From: an uncultured Coriobacteriaceae bacterium
GTDB taxonomy: Bacteria; Actinomycetota; Coriobacteriia; Coriobacteriales; Atopobiaceae
Direction: 5' to 3'
Length of the DNA stretch: 7,258 nt
Assembly: GCA_900543875.1 (NCBI GenBank)
Contig: UQSV01000070.1
Coordinates: 1 to 7,258, forward strand
The notes under the pieces were generated by a model, which made no database searches, was not told where the DNA came from, and was given only the letters and a program-made list of their open reading frames with translations. Shown piece after piece: positions 1 through 5,322 of this stretch. How positions within the stretch are numbered: the stretch's first letter is position 1; each line of letters opens with the position of its first letter. The translations under genes and the position numbers were made by a program.

Positions 1-184
1 TGGCGCCGCAGGCACCGCGCGCGCCGGCGGCACGGGCGGCCCCGCAGGCGCGCGGGCACAGCTCGCAGCGCTCGTACTCCTTGGGGGCCGGGGCTGTGAT
101 GGGTCCGCATGCCAACACGGTCTCCCCAGCCGCTTCCCTCGCGGAGTCGGGCGAGGCAGGCCCGCCTTGCTTCACGTCTTCCAT
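1..184 (-). CDS. PflX-type radical SAM protein, N-terminal fragment (cut by window edge)
   Basis: This reading frame starts at an ATG (184-182 on the minus strand) preceded by a strong ribosome binding site (GGGGGAGG, seven bases upstream) and stays open to the window edge for 61 codons. After about 36 polar, low-complexity residues comes the segment YERCELCPRACG (residues 37-48), with a further RGACG around residue 58. Cysteines fall at 40, 43, 47 and 59. The arrangement C-x2-C-P-R-x-C-G followed by G-x-x-G-x-C is known from the N-terminus of radical SAM proteins related to pyruvate formate-lyase activating enzyme (PflX/YfiU type), where it precedes the CxxxCxxC cluster motif. That core motif would lie outside the window, so the enzyme class is inferred and the substrate is unknown. 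The gene lies just downstream of the tRNA-Ala terminator, so it probably has its own promoter. Codon 26 is also Cys, outside the recognised motif. Confidence 0.65.
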   Translation of the reverse strand, partial: MEDVKQGGPASPDSAREAAGETVLACGPITAPAPKEYERCELCPRACGAARAAGARGACGA

Positions 185-248
185 GGTTGCCTCCCCCGCC
201 GGTCAACGTCGCGGACCCGCATGCGGCGCGGACGCGACGTCTCGATAC

Positions 249-278
249 AAAAAGAGCGGACCACAGTGTGGCCCGCTC
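249..278 (-). terminator. Intrinsic terminator of tRNA-Ala
   Basis: Read on the minus strand, an 11-bp stem (GAGCGGGCCAC with GTGGTCCGCTC, one G-U pair) with a three-base loop is followed directly by five T residues. It begins ten bases after the CCA end of tRNA-Ala and clearly ends that transcript before the radical SAM gene. Confidence 0.9.
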
Positions 279-287
279 GGCAATTCC

Positions 288-363
288 TGGTGGAGACGAA
301 GGGAATCGAACCCTCGGCCTCTGCCATGCGACGGCAGCGCTCTCCCAGCTGAGCTACGTCCCC
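288..363 (-). tRNA. tRNA-Ala, anticodon CGC
   Basis: The minus strand folds into a complete cloverleaf of 76 bases including the encoded CCA. The acceptor stem is GGGGACG with CGTCTCC, the D arm has GCTC/GAGC, the anticodon stem CTGCC/GGCAG holds the loop GTCGCAT, and the T arm has the canonical TTCGATT loop. The anticodon CGC reads the alanine codon GCG. The third acceptor pair is G3-U70, the main identity element for alanyl-tRNA synthetase, which independently confirms alanine. A CGC-anticodon isoacceptor fits a GC-rich genome that uses GCG often. The gene has its own promoter upstream and terminator downstream, so it is a single-gene transcription unit. Confidence 0.97.
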
Positions 364-384
364 AGGCGCGTTTGCGCGTAGGTA

Positions 385-412
385 ATTGTACCGTGCCCCG
401 CGCCCGTGTCAA
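385..412 (-). promoter_or_regulatory. Promoter of tRNA-Ala
   Basis: On the minus strand a perfect -35 box TTGACA (412-407) and a -10 box TACAAT (390-385) are separated by 16 bases. The predicted start near position 378 gives a short leader of about 15 bases before tRNA-Ala. The spacer is very GC-rich, as in many stable-RNA promoters. Confidence 0.85.
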
Positions 413-470
413 TCGAGAACTTTTGGGGCAAGGCGAACGAGAGGAGCGCGCCCGTGGTCTCTCCCCCCAA

Positions 471-543
471 CACAAAATCCTAGGAAAACGCCTTTATCGC
501 TATCCGTTAATAGCACTTGTCGCCATTTTCCTAGGATTCTGTG
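471..543. repeat. Long inverted repeat, 18-bp arms, AT-rich
   Basis: The left arm (471-488) and right arm (526-543) are inverted copies, 17 of 18 bases identical, with a perfect 13-bp core AATCCTAGGAAAA. The arms are separated by 37 bases. Each arm also contains the small palindrome TCCTAGGA. The element is noticeably AT-richer than its surroundings and lies between the 6S RNA terminator and the tRNA-Ala promoter. It has no run of T after either arm, so it does not look like an intrinsic terminator. It could be a paired operator, a replication-related site or the remnant of a miniature transposable element. No known family was recognised. Confidence 0.85.
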
Positions 544-548
544 GATAA
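540..548 (-). promoter_or_regulatory. Perfect DnaA-box 9-mer
   Basis: The minus strand reads TTATCCACA, identical to the classical high-affinity DnaA-box consensus, and overlaps the outer end of the right arm of the inverted repeat. A perfect match to one 9-mer is expected by chance in roughly one of twenty windows this size, so function is uncertain. No cluster of boxes and no dnaA or dnaN gene is visible, which argues against this being oriC. Confidence 0.4.
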
Positions 549-562
549 GCAAAGCGGGGGCG

Positions 563-653
563 GAAGAGTGAGACGTGGACTGTGGGCGAGCGGCGCAACG
601 GGTCTGAAGGGTGGGCTGTGGGCGAGCGGCGCAACGGGGCTGAAGAGTGAGAC
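563..653. repeat. 36-bp tandem duplication with flanking half-copies
   Basis: Positions 575-613 and 611-649 match at about 36 of 39 bases with a period of 36. The shared core includes GGGCGAGCGGCGCAACGGG. The sequence GAAGAGTGAGAC occurs just before the first copy (563-574) and again within and after the second (642-653), so the tract is about two and a half units. No reading frame with coding character crosses it. With the inverted repeat and the tRNA promoter, this accounts for the gene-free stretch 364-736. Confidence 0.75.
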
Positions 654-736
654 ATGAGTGAGCGAAGCAGAGGGCAGAAGAACGAGATGAAATGGCTCGG
701 CCTAGCACCACGCCGCGCGACCGCTCGCTCGGCAAC

Positions 737-760
737 AAAAAAGCGCCCGGATGGGCGCTT
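737..760 (-). terminator. Intrinsic terminator of 6S RNA
   Basis: On the minus strand an 8-bp perfect stem (AAGCGCCC with GGGCGCTT) and a four-base ATCC loop run into six T residues. It lies at the 3' end of the 6S RNA. Confidence 0.9.
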
Positions 761-938
761 GGGCAGACGATAACGTCGCCCCCCGCAGGTGCGATAATGA
801 ACCCACCTCTCAAAAGGTGGGTGCCCTCGCCGGCTGTTCCAGCTTCCCCCAAACGGAGGATGCCTGTACTGAGCTCGGTATATGGGCTCCCAGGAAACGC
901 TTGTCGGTTCACCCAGTTTGCCCTGCGGGGAGCTGACA
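737..938 (-). ncRNA. ssrS: 6S RNA (SsrS)
   Basis: This minus-strand RNA of about 200 bases would act as the 6S regulator that mimics an open promoter and sequesters sigma-70-type RNA polymerase holoenzyme. Its ends close with a 12-bp helix: 933-922 (GCTCCCCGCAGG) pairs with 789-778, and is extended by GUC/GAC around a bulged A. Inside is a largely unpaired central region and an upper arm capped near CCUCC-GUUU-GGGGG. On the 3' side a separate 8-bp hairpin, ACCCACCU with AGGUGGGU (822-801), is followed by UUCA. The ACCCACC hairpin followed by GGGUUCA in the 3' half is a hallmark I associate with 6S RNAs. Length, closing stem, promoter and terminator all agree. No open frame on this strand has coding character. 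The exact ends are inferred from the promoter and terminator. Confidence 0.85.
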
Positions 939-943
939 CCTCC

Positions 944-972
944 ACTATACCCAAGCCATTCGTCGGTTCCAG
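944..972 (-). promoter_or_regulatory. Promoter of 6S RNA
   Basis: The minus strand has a good -10 box TATAGT (949-944), placing the start at about 937-938, exactly at the 5' side of the 6S closing stem. The -35 region (CTGGAA or TGGAAC at 16-17 bases) matches the consensus poorly, so this may be a weak or activator-assisted promoter. Confidence 0.55.
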
Positions 973-1027
973 TCTTGACATGCGCGCTCCCCACAAAACC
1001 AGCAGCGTGAGCTGCACTTCAAGCTGG

Positions 1028-1033
1028 TATCAT
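1028..1033 (+). promoter_or_regulatory. Possible -10 box for the WecA/TagO gene
   Basis: TATCAT preceded by a TGG triplet matches five of six consensus bases. A start near 1040 would give a leader of about 60 bases before the GTG at 1105. No convincing -35 box is present at 16-18 bases. A small hairpin (GCAGC-GTGA-GCTGC, 1002-1015) lies just upstream. The call is tentative. Confidence 0.3.
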
Positions 1034-1104
1034 GAATCTACTTGTATCTATTGGATGACCCCGAGACGCCCGCGCGTCATCGGGCGAAAGGCTGCAACGT
1101 TTTG

Positions 1105-2331
1105 GTGACGAGATGGTGGATTCCCTGTGCCCTGCTGTTCCTTACGGCACTTGTCGTGACGCTCGTCGCCACGCCCCTCGCCCGAAAAATCGCCATTCGC
1201 CTTGGCGCCGTTGACAAACCCTCCAAGCGCCGCATCAACAAGGTCGCCATCCCCCGCATGGGCGGCATCGCAATCTTCCTGGCGCTGGCAGCGGCAGTCC
1301 TGGTGCAGTACCTCGGCACCAGGTACCTCGGATGGCCGCTGGTCCTTACCCCCTGGCGCTTCTCGACCGTCGACTACCCTCTGCTGGGCGTGTCGTTCCT
1401 CGTGATCTTCATCACCGGCGCCATCGACGACGTCCTGCAGCTCAAGCCCCTCGCCAAGCTCGCCGGCCAGGTGCTCGCCGCCGTCATCGCGGTGTGCTCG
1501 GGCCTCACCGTAGGCGTCATCATGAACCCGTTCGGCCATGGCGAGATCGTGCTTGGCTGGCTCGCCTACCCCATCACGGTGGCCTATCTCGTGGCCTACG
1601 TGAACATCATCAACCTCATCGACGGCCTGGACGGCCTGGCCTCGGGCATCACGTTCATCTCGAGCTGTACGCTGTTCTACATGGCTGCGCTCTCCAACAG
1701 GCTCGACTCCGCCGCCATCGCCATCTCGCTCGCCGGCGCCACACTGGGCTTCCTTCGCTACAACTTCAACCCGGCGTCGATTTTCCTCGGAGACTCGGGA
1801 TCGCTCCTGCTGGGCTTTGCGCTGGGCACCGTCTCGCTGCTCAACGTCACGCGCGTGGCGGGCCTCACGACCCTCATCGTGCCGCTCGTCATCTCGTTCG
1901 TGCCCATCGTCGACACGTTCTCGGCCATCATCCGCAGGAAGCGCGCCCACGTGAGCGTGGGCCAGGCCGACAAGGGCCATATCCACCACAGGCTCATCCA
2001 GGACGGCTACAACCAGCGCCAGGCCGTCGTGCTCATGTACCTGTGGACGGCGATGCTCAGCGTGGGCGCCATCATCATGACGCAGATCGAGGTGGCACCG
2101 CGCATCGTCGTCTTCTGCCTGCTCATTGGCGCCTCTTTTGCCTTCGCGGCGCACCTGCACCTGTTCGACCCGGTACTGCTGCACCACTACAACCCCAAGA
2201 GCGGCGAGGACGAGCTCGTGTCGCCCGACGACCCGGCCTTTGCCGTGGAGCAGGCCCGCATCGAGGAGCACGCCGAGGAGCGCCGCGAGGACTTCGTGGA
2301 GCGCCTTCTGCGCCACGACGACGAGAAGTAG
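1105..2331 (+). CDS. WecA/TagO-type undecaprenyl-phosphate N-acetylglucosamine-1-phosphate transferase
   Basis: This integral membrane enzyme moves a sugar-1-phosphate, usually GlcNAc-1-P, from a UDP-sugar to undecaprenyl phosphate. That is the first step of teichoic-acid, O-antigen or other wall-polymer assembly on the cytoplasmic face. The 408-residue protein has about ten hydrophobic segments. Family motifs appear in order: VDKPSKRRINKVAIPRMGG near the N-terminus, GAIDDVLQLKP with the catalytic DD pair (108-109), NLIDGLDGLASG (D173, D176), FLGDSGS (D230), and RRKRAH followed by DKGHIHHRL. HIHH (292-295) separates WecA/TagO from MraY. The last 45 or so residues form a charged, acidic cytoplasmic tail that most family members lack at this length. 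The start is uncertain: a GAAAGG site at 1086-1091 could serve TTG at 1102 or GTG at 1105, and the frame also opens to a TTG at 1042 without a ribosome site. No wall-polymer genes adjoin it, so the exact polymer is unknown. Confidence 0.93.
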   Translation: MTRWWIPCALLFLTALVVTLVATPLARKIAIRLGAVDKPSKRRINKVAIPRMGGIAIFLALAAAVLVQYLGTRYLGWPLVLTPWRFSTVDYPLLGVSFLVIFITGAIDDVLQLKPLAKLAGQVLAAVIAVCSGLTVGVIMNPFGHGEIVLGWLAYPITVAYLVAYVNIINLIDGLDGLASGITFISSCTLFYMAALSNRLDSAAIAISLAGATLGFLRYNFNPASIFLGDSGSLLLGFALGTVSLLNVTRVAGLTTLIVPLVISFVPIVDTFSAIIRRKRAHVSVGQADKGHIHHRLIQDGYNQRQAVVLMYLWTAMLSVGAIIMTQIEVAPRIVVFCLLIGASFAFAAHLHLFDPVLLHHYNPKSGEDELVSPDDPAFAVEQARIEEHAEERREDFVERLLRHDDEK

Positions 2332-2642
2332 CTGCGGTCCCCTCTCGGCGAGAATCGCTTCGTTTGGCCGGTGTGCCGTTCCCGCCCAGCCAGCGCGGAG
2401 CAGGCCTATTGCGAGAATATCGAAGTGCCAGGGGCGCGCTTTAGTCGCGTCAGGCACGCGGCTCAATAGCCCAACGCGCACCCTATGCCGCGTGCGCAAC
2501 GAAACAGACACGGCACCCTAAGGGCGCGTTTTAGTCGCATCGCGCACGCGATTGCCCTGCCAAACTAGGCGCGCAGCTGCCCCGACAAGCTCCACCGGCA
2601 CGCGAATCACGCCCACATACGCGTCAGCTGCCATACCAACAC
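2332..2642. other. Gene-free stretch with a diverged direct repeat
   Basis: No frame here has coding character. The only clear structure is a 30-base direct repeat, 25 of 30 identical, at 2431-2460 and 2521-2550, exactly 90 bases apart, with shared core GCGCG(C/T)TTTAGTCGC and ending GCACGCG. Surrounding GCGCAC/GTGCGC motifs hint at further decay of the same unit. I see no terminator for the upstream transferase gene in its own direction; the next hairpin (2643-2673) has its T-run only on the minus strand. Confidence 0.6.
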
Positions 2643-2673
2643 AAAAAGGCCCGCACGCTTGCGCGCACGGGCC
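2643..2673 (-). terminator. Terminator of infC-rpmI-rplT operon
   Basis: The minus strand forms an 11-bp stem (GGCCCGTGCGC with GCGTGCGGGCC, two G-U pairs) capped by a GCAA tetraloop and followed by five T residues. It begins about 22 bases after the rplT stop codon. Confidence 0.92.
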
Positions 2674-2695
2674 TCGTTAGAGCTAAGGGTGACGC

Positions 2696-3061
2696 TTACT
2701 CGGCGTCGGCGATGGCCTTCTTGGCGACCTCGGCCAGAGCGGCGAACGCGGCCTCGTCCTCGTAGGCGATCTGCGAGAGGACCTTACGGTCGAGCTCGAC
2801 GCCGGCGAGCTTCAGGCCGTGCATGAACGTGGAGTAGCTCATGTCGTTCATGCGGGCGGCAGCGTTGATGCGCTGAATCCAGAGACGACGGACGTCGCGC
2901 TTCTTGTTGCGGCGGTCGCGGTACTGGTACTGCAGGGAGTGCTGGACCTGCTCCTTCATACCACGGAAGGTGCGGGAGGAAGTGCCGTAGTAGCCCTTCG
3001 AGAGCTCCTTGAGGGTCTGACGCTTCTTACGGCCAGCAACGGCGCGCTTGACTCGTGCCAT
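2696..3061 (-). CDS. rplT: 50S ribosomal protein bL20
   Basis: The 121-residue basic protein starts MARVKRAVAGRKKRQTLKEL and carries the family's signature stretch RDRRNKKRDVRRLWIQRINA (about residues 48-67), followed by the globular C-terminal part with SYSTFMHGLK and LDRKVLSQIA. bL20 binds 23S rRNA early in large-subunit assembly and in several bacteria also represses its own operon through the mRNA leader. The length is the family norm plus a few acidic C-terminal residues. The ATG is preceded by AGGAG ten bases upstream. It is last in the operon, 45 bases after rpmI and ahead of a strong terminator. Confidence 0.98.
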   Translation of the reverse strand: MARVKRAVAGRKKRQTLKELSKGYYGTSSRTFRGMKEQVQHSLQYQYRDRRNKKRDVRRLWIQRINAAARMNDMSYSTFMHGLKLAGVELDRKVLSQIAYEDEAAFAALAEVAKKAIADAE

Positions 3062-3106
3062 GTTAGATCAACTCCTAGTGAAAAAATGCGGACAGGCGCG
3101 GGCGCG

Positions 3107-3301
3107 CTACTTGCCCATGCGGGACGAAACGACCTTGACGTCGGCCGGGGCGAGCTCGGTCTCCTTGCGGAAGCCACGGATGCGCTTCTGGGACTTCTTG
3201 GTGAGGATGTGGCTCTTGAAAGCCTTGGCGCGCATGATCTTGCCGGTGCCGGTGCGGCGGAAACGCTTGGCCGTACCCTTGTGCGTCTTCATCTTAGGCA
3301 T
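3107..3301 (-). CDS. rpmI: 50S ribosomal protein bL35
   Basis: The 64-residue, strongly basic protein begins MPKMKTHKGTAKRFRRTGTG, the conserved bL35 opening, and ends in the usual short helix. It is a small 23S rRNA-binding component of the large subunit. The start is fixed by homology, not by the longest frame: the open frame continues upstream into infC in another phase, but the family begins at this ATG. One base separates it from the infC stop codon (TAG-C-ATG), and its AAGGAG ribosome site lies inside the last codons of infC, so the two are translationally coupled. Confidence 0.98.
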   Translation of the reverse strand: MPKMKTHKGTAKRFRRTGTGKIMRAKAFKSHILTKKSQKRIRGFRKETELAPADVKVVSSRMGK

Positions 3302-3302
3302 G

Positions 3303-3881
3303 CTAGTTCTCCTTCTTATCCTTATCGCTCGCCTCGGGGGCCTTCTCGTCGAAGGCGCCCTTGATAGGCGCGACGAGCATGTGCATGTTGCGACCCTCCA
3401 TCTTCGGCTGGCTCTCAACCGTAGCGTAGGGCTTGAGGTCGGCGGCCAGGCGCTCGAGCACGTTGAGACCCTGCTCGGGGTGGGCCATCTCACGACCACG
3501 GAACATGATGGTCACCTTGACGCGCGCGCCCTTCTTGAGGAAGCGCATGACGTGACCCTTCTTGGTCTCGTAGTCACCGGTGTCGATCTTGGGACGGAAC
3601 TTCATCTCCTTGATCTCGACCTTGGCCTGGTTCTTGCGAGCCTGCTTGGCCTTGATCGCCTGCTCGTACTTGTACTTGCCGTAGTCCATGACCTTGCAGA
3701 CGGGCGGCTCGGCGTTCGGGGCGATCTCGACGAGGTCGAGACCCTGCTCGGAGGCGATGCGCAGGGCGTCGCGGACACCAAACAGGCCGAGCTGGGAACC
3801 GTCGACGCCAATCAGGCGGCAGGAGCGAGCGGTGATCTCCCCGTTGATACGGGGACCTTCGGACTTGGCTATCTTACACAC
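3303..3881 (-). CDS. infC: Translation initiation factor IF-3
   Basis: IF-3 binds the 30S subunit, keeps it apart from 50S and proofreads start-codon/initiator-tRNA pairing. The 192-residue product has the N-terminal domain (GPRINGEI at 9-16, then VRDALRIASEQGLDLVEI and PPVCKVMDYGKYKYE), a lysine-rich linker, and the C-terminal domain with KEMKFRPKIDTGDYETK and KVTIMFRGREMAHPEQG. It ends in a charged tail (EKAPEASDKDKKEN) that extends past the usual end. I place the start at GTG 3881 because AAGGA lies seven bases before it and family similarity begins a few residues later. The frame stays open farther upstream to about 4010, but that part overlaps the leader hairpins. Rare non-AUG starts are known for infC, and ATA at 3872 is an alternative. 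First gene of the infC-rpmI-rplT operon. Confidence 0.96.
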   Translation of the reverse strand: MCKIAKSEGPRINGEITARSCRLIGVDGSQLGLFGVRDALRIASEQGLDLVEIAPNAEPPVCKVMDYGKYKYEQAIKAKQARKNQAKVEIKEMKFRPKIDTGDYETKKGHVMRFLKKGARVKVTIMFRGREMAHPEQGLNVLERLAADLKPYATVESQPKMEGRNMHMLVAPIKGAFDEKAPEASDKDKKEN

Positions 3882-4149
3882 CTTCCCTTCCTTGCGGCGC
3901 ACCCTCCCGGGCGCCTCGCCGCACGTGTGGCGCGAGACCGGCTGTCCCGTGCCGCAAACCGCCGCGGGCCTCGTCGGCCCGCAACGAAAAACCGGAGCTG
4001 CGCTTGGCACAGCTCCGGCAAGATTCAGGCAAACGCCGCCGCATTGGCGACCTATATCCCTATTCCTACCAGACAGCTGCCCTGGGGCGCCGTTCAGGTG
4101 GGGTCACAACCTCTGACCCGCTTCACGATGCAGCCTTGCGGCCACACGA
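3882..4149 (-). promoter_or_regulatory. infC operon leader, probable attenuation region
   Basis: About 270 bases lie between the predicted transcription start and the infC GTG, far longer than needed for a ribosome site. In order on the minus strand there is a GGGTCA/TGACCC hairpin near 4119-4101, a terminator-like hairpin (4018-3987), then a second GC-rich hairpin GCGGGCC/GGCCCGC (3982-3964), then infC. A leader with an internal terminator before infC-rpmI-rplT is the known layout for L20-controlled attenuation in Bacillus, but primary sequence similarity to that leader was not recognised. The controlling factor is therefore inferred. Confidence 0.6.
3987..4018 (-). terminator. Terminator-like attenuator in the infC leader
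   Basis: On the minus strand CCGGAGCTG pairs with CAGCTCCGG, extended inward by three more pairs (UGC/GCG, including a U-G) to a CAA loop, for 12 bp in all. Five T residues follow directly. It sits about 105 bases before the infC start, inside the transcript, so if used it would end transcription before the operon. Confidence 0.8.
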
Positions 4150-4155
4150 ATTGAT

Positions 4156-4184
4156 AGTATTGCACTCAGCAAACATACGCGCAA
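4156..4184 (-). promoter_or_regulatory. Probable promoter of infC-rpmI-rplT
   Basis: The minus strand has TTGCGC (4184-4179), a 17-base spacer and AATACT (4161-4156). Each box matches four of six consensus bases. The -35 box overlaps the ribosome binding site of the divergent methyltransferase gene, so the two transcription units share a very compact control region. Confidence 0.45.
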
Positions 4185-4192
4185 GGAGAAAT

Positions 4193-5236
4193 ATGAGTCC
4201 CAGACAACGCATGCACAAGAGGCACACGAACGGCCAGGGTCGCGGCAATCGTGCGCGGGGCGAGCAGGCGCCCGCCAAGCCGCAGGAGCTCGACGAGGCC
4301 ACGGGCCTGCCCCTCCACCTCGTCGAGGCCGTGCGCCGCGAGCGCGCCGAGCTTGCGGACACCATCATAACGGGTTGGGGCGAGGCGCGCCCCGTGACCC
4401 TGCGCGCTAACACGCTTCGCTCGGATGCCGAGAGGGTCGCGGCGGCACTCGACGAGACGGGCATCGGCTACGCTCGTGTGCCGTGGTACGCAGACGCCTT
4501 CGTGCTGGGAGAGGGCACCGTCGAGCGAGACGTCTGGGCCCTCGACGCCTACCAGGCGGGCGAGCTCTACCTCCAGAGCCTCTCCTCGATGCTGCCGCCG
4601 CTTGCGCTCTCCCCCGTCCCGGGCGCCGACGTGCTCGACATGTGCGCGGCCCCCGGCGGCAAGACGAGCCAGATGGCGGCCCTGGCCCCCGCCGCGCCGG
4701 GCGTGCGGGCGGCGCGCGTCACGGCCTGCGAGCTCTCCGCCCCGCGTGCCGAGAAGCTCGAGCACAACCTCGCAAAGCTGGGCGCCACCAACGTGCAGGT
4801 CATGCGTTGCGACGCGCGCAGGCTCGACTCGTGGTTTGCCTTTGACCAGGTGCTGCTCGACGCGCCCTGCACGGGCTCTGGCACGGTGCGCACGCACGAC
4901 GGCCACGCCGCGCGCTACCTCACGCCCGAGCTCGCGGACCGCGTGGAGCGCTCGCAACGCGCACTTCTCGACAAGGGCCTCGAGGTGCTGAAGCCCGGCG
5001 GCGCGCTCGTCTATTCCACCTGCTCGATCCTCTCGCGCGAGAACGAGGACGTCGTGGAGTGGGCGCTCTCGCGTCACGGCGACTGCGAGCTTGCGAGCGT
5101 CGAGGTGGGTGGCCTGACAGACGCGGGCGACCTTGCGCCCACCGTGCTGCCCACGCGCCTTGCCGGCACTCTCACGGTGTGCCCCAGCAGGCTCTACGAG
5201 GGCTTCTTCGTCTCGAGGATCGTCAAGCGCGGCTAG
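4193..5236 (+). CDS. RsmB/NOP2/NSUN-family RNA (cytosine-5) methyltransferase
   Basis: The 347-residue protein would transfer a methyl group from S-adenosylmethionine to C5 of a cytosine in rRNA or tRNA. A basic, disordered stretch of about 35 residues is followed by the N-terminal part of the family (RPVTLRANTLR) and the Rossmann core. Motif I is DMCAAPGGKTSQMA (149-162). Motif IV is DAPCTGSGT, with Cys226 expected to release product. Motif VI is YSTCSILSRENEDVVEWAL, with Cys277 the expected nucleophile. Both catalytic cysteines are therefore present. The C-terminus GFFVSRI is typical. It lacks the NusB-like domain that defines full-length RsmB, so it is better named by family than as rsmB; an RsmF/YebU-like role is possible. 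ATG 4193 is chosen because AAGGAG (4183-4188) precedes it and the frame upstream is leader sequence. It is divergent from infC. Confidence 0.93.
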   Translation: MSPRQRMHKRHTNGQGRGNRARGEQAPAKPQELDEATGLPLHLVEAVRRERAELADTIITGWGEARPVTLRANTLRSDAERVAAALDETGIGYARVPWYADAFVLGEGTVERDVWALDAYQAGELYLQSLSSMLPPLALSPVPGADVLDMCAAPGGKTSQMAALAPAAPGVRAARVTACELSAPRAEKLEHNLAKLGATNVQVMRCDARRLDSWFAFDQVLLDAPCTGSGTVRTHDGHAARYLTPELADRVERSQRALLDKGLEVLKPGGALVYSTCSILSRENEDVVEWALSRHGDCELASVEVGGLTDAGDLAPTVLPTRLAGTLTVCPSRLYEGFFVSRIVKRG

Positions 5237-5281
5237 GTACGGCATCAGCACTCTCGCAGACTTACTGTCCCGCAGTACCCG

Positions 5282-5287
5282 TACAAT
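5282..5287 (+). promoter_or_regulatory. Possible -10 box of the restriction-enzyme remnant
   Basis: TACAAT lies about 40 bases before the ATG at 5323, between the methyltransferase stop codon and the remnant. The nearest -35-like sequences (TTACTG at 5262, spacer 14) are poorly placed, so support is limited to the -10 match. Confidence 0.3.
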
Positions 5288-5322
5288 CAACCTGGTGTAC
5301 GCGACATGCGAGAGGTGCAGAT

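Noticed and set aside
471..543. Inverted repeat as an intrinsic terminator
   Set aside because: The loop is 37 bases, the stem is AT-rich and neither side has a following T-run.
975..980. Perfect TTGACA on the plus strand upstream of the WecA/TagO gene
   Set aside because: No -10-like hexamer lies 15-19 bases downstream; the only TATCAT is 47 bases away.
409..1017. Minus-strand frames of 202 and 164 codons across the 6S RNA and repeats
   Set aside because: They run through a structured RNA, its terminator, a tandem repeat and an inverted repeat, and their products have no protein-like character.
692..1108. Plus-strand riboswitch or leader for the WecA/TagO gene
   Set aside because: The terminator T-run and the -10 box both belong to the minus strand, so the structured RNA is transcribed away from that gene and fits 6S RNA.
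1048..2511. 487-codon minus-strand frame opposite the WecA/TagO gene
   Set aside because: Its product is dominated by Arg, Asp, Glu and His runs typical of the antisense of a GC-rich gene, and it lies across a clear membrane-enzyme gene with intact motifs.
4166..5290. 374-codon minus-strand frame opposite the RNA methyltransferase gene
   Set aside because: Antisense shadow in a GC-rich gene with no recognisable domains; the plus-strand frame has all catalytic motifs.
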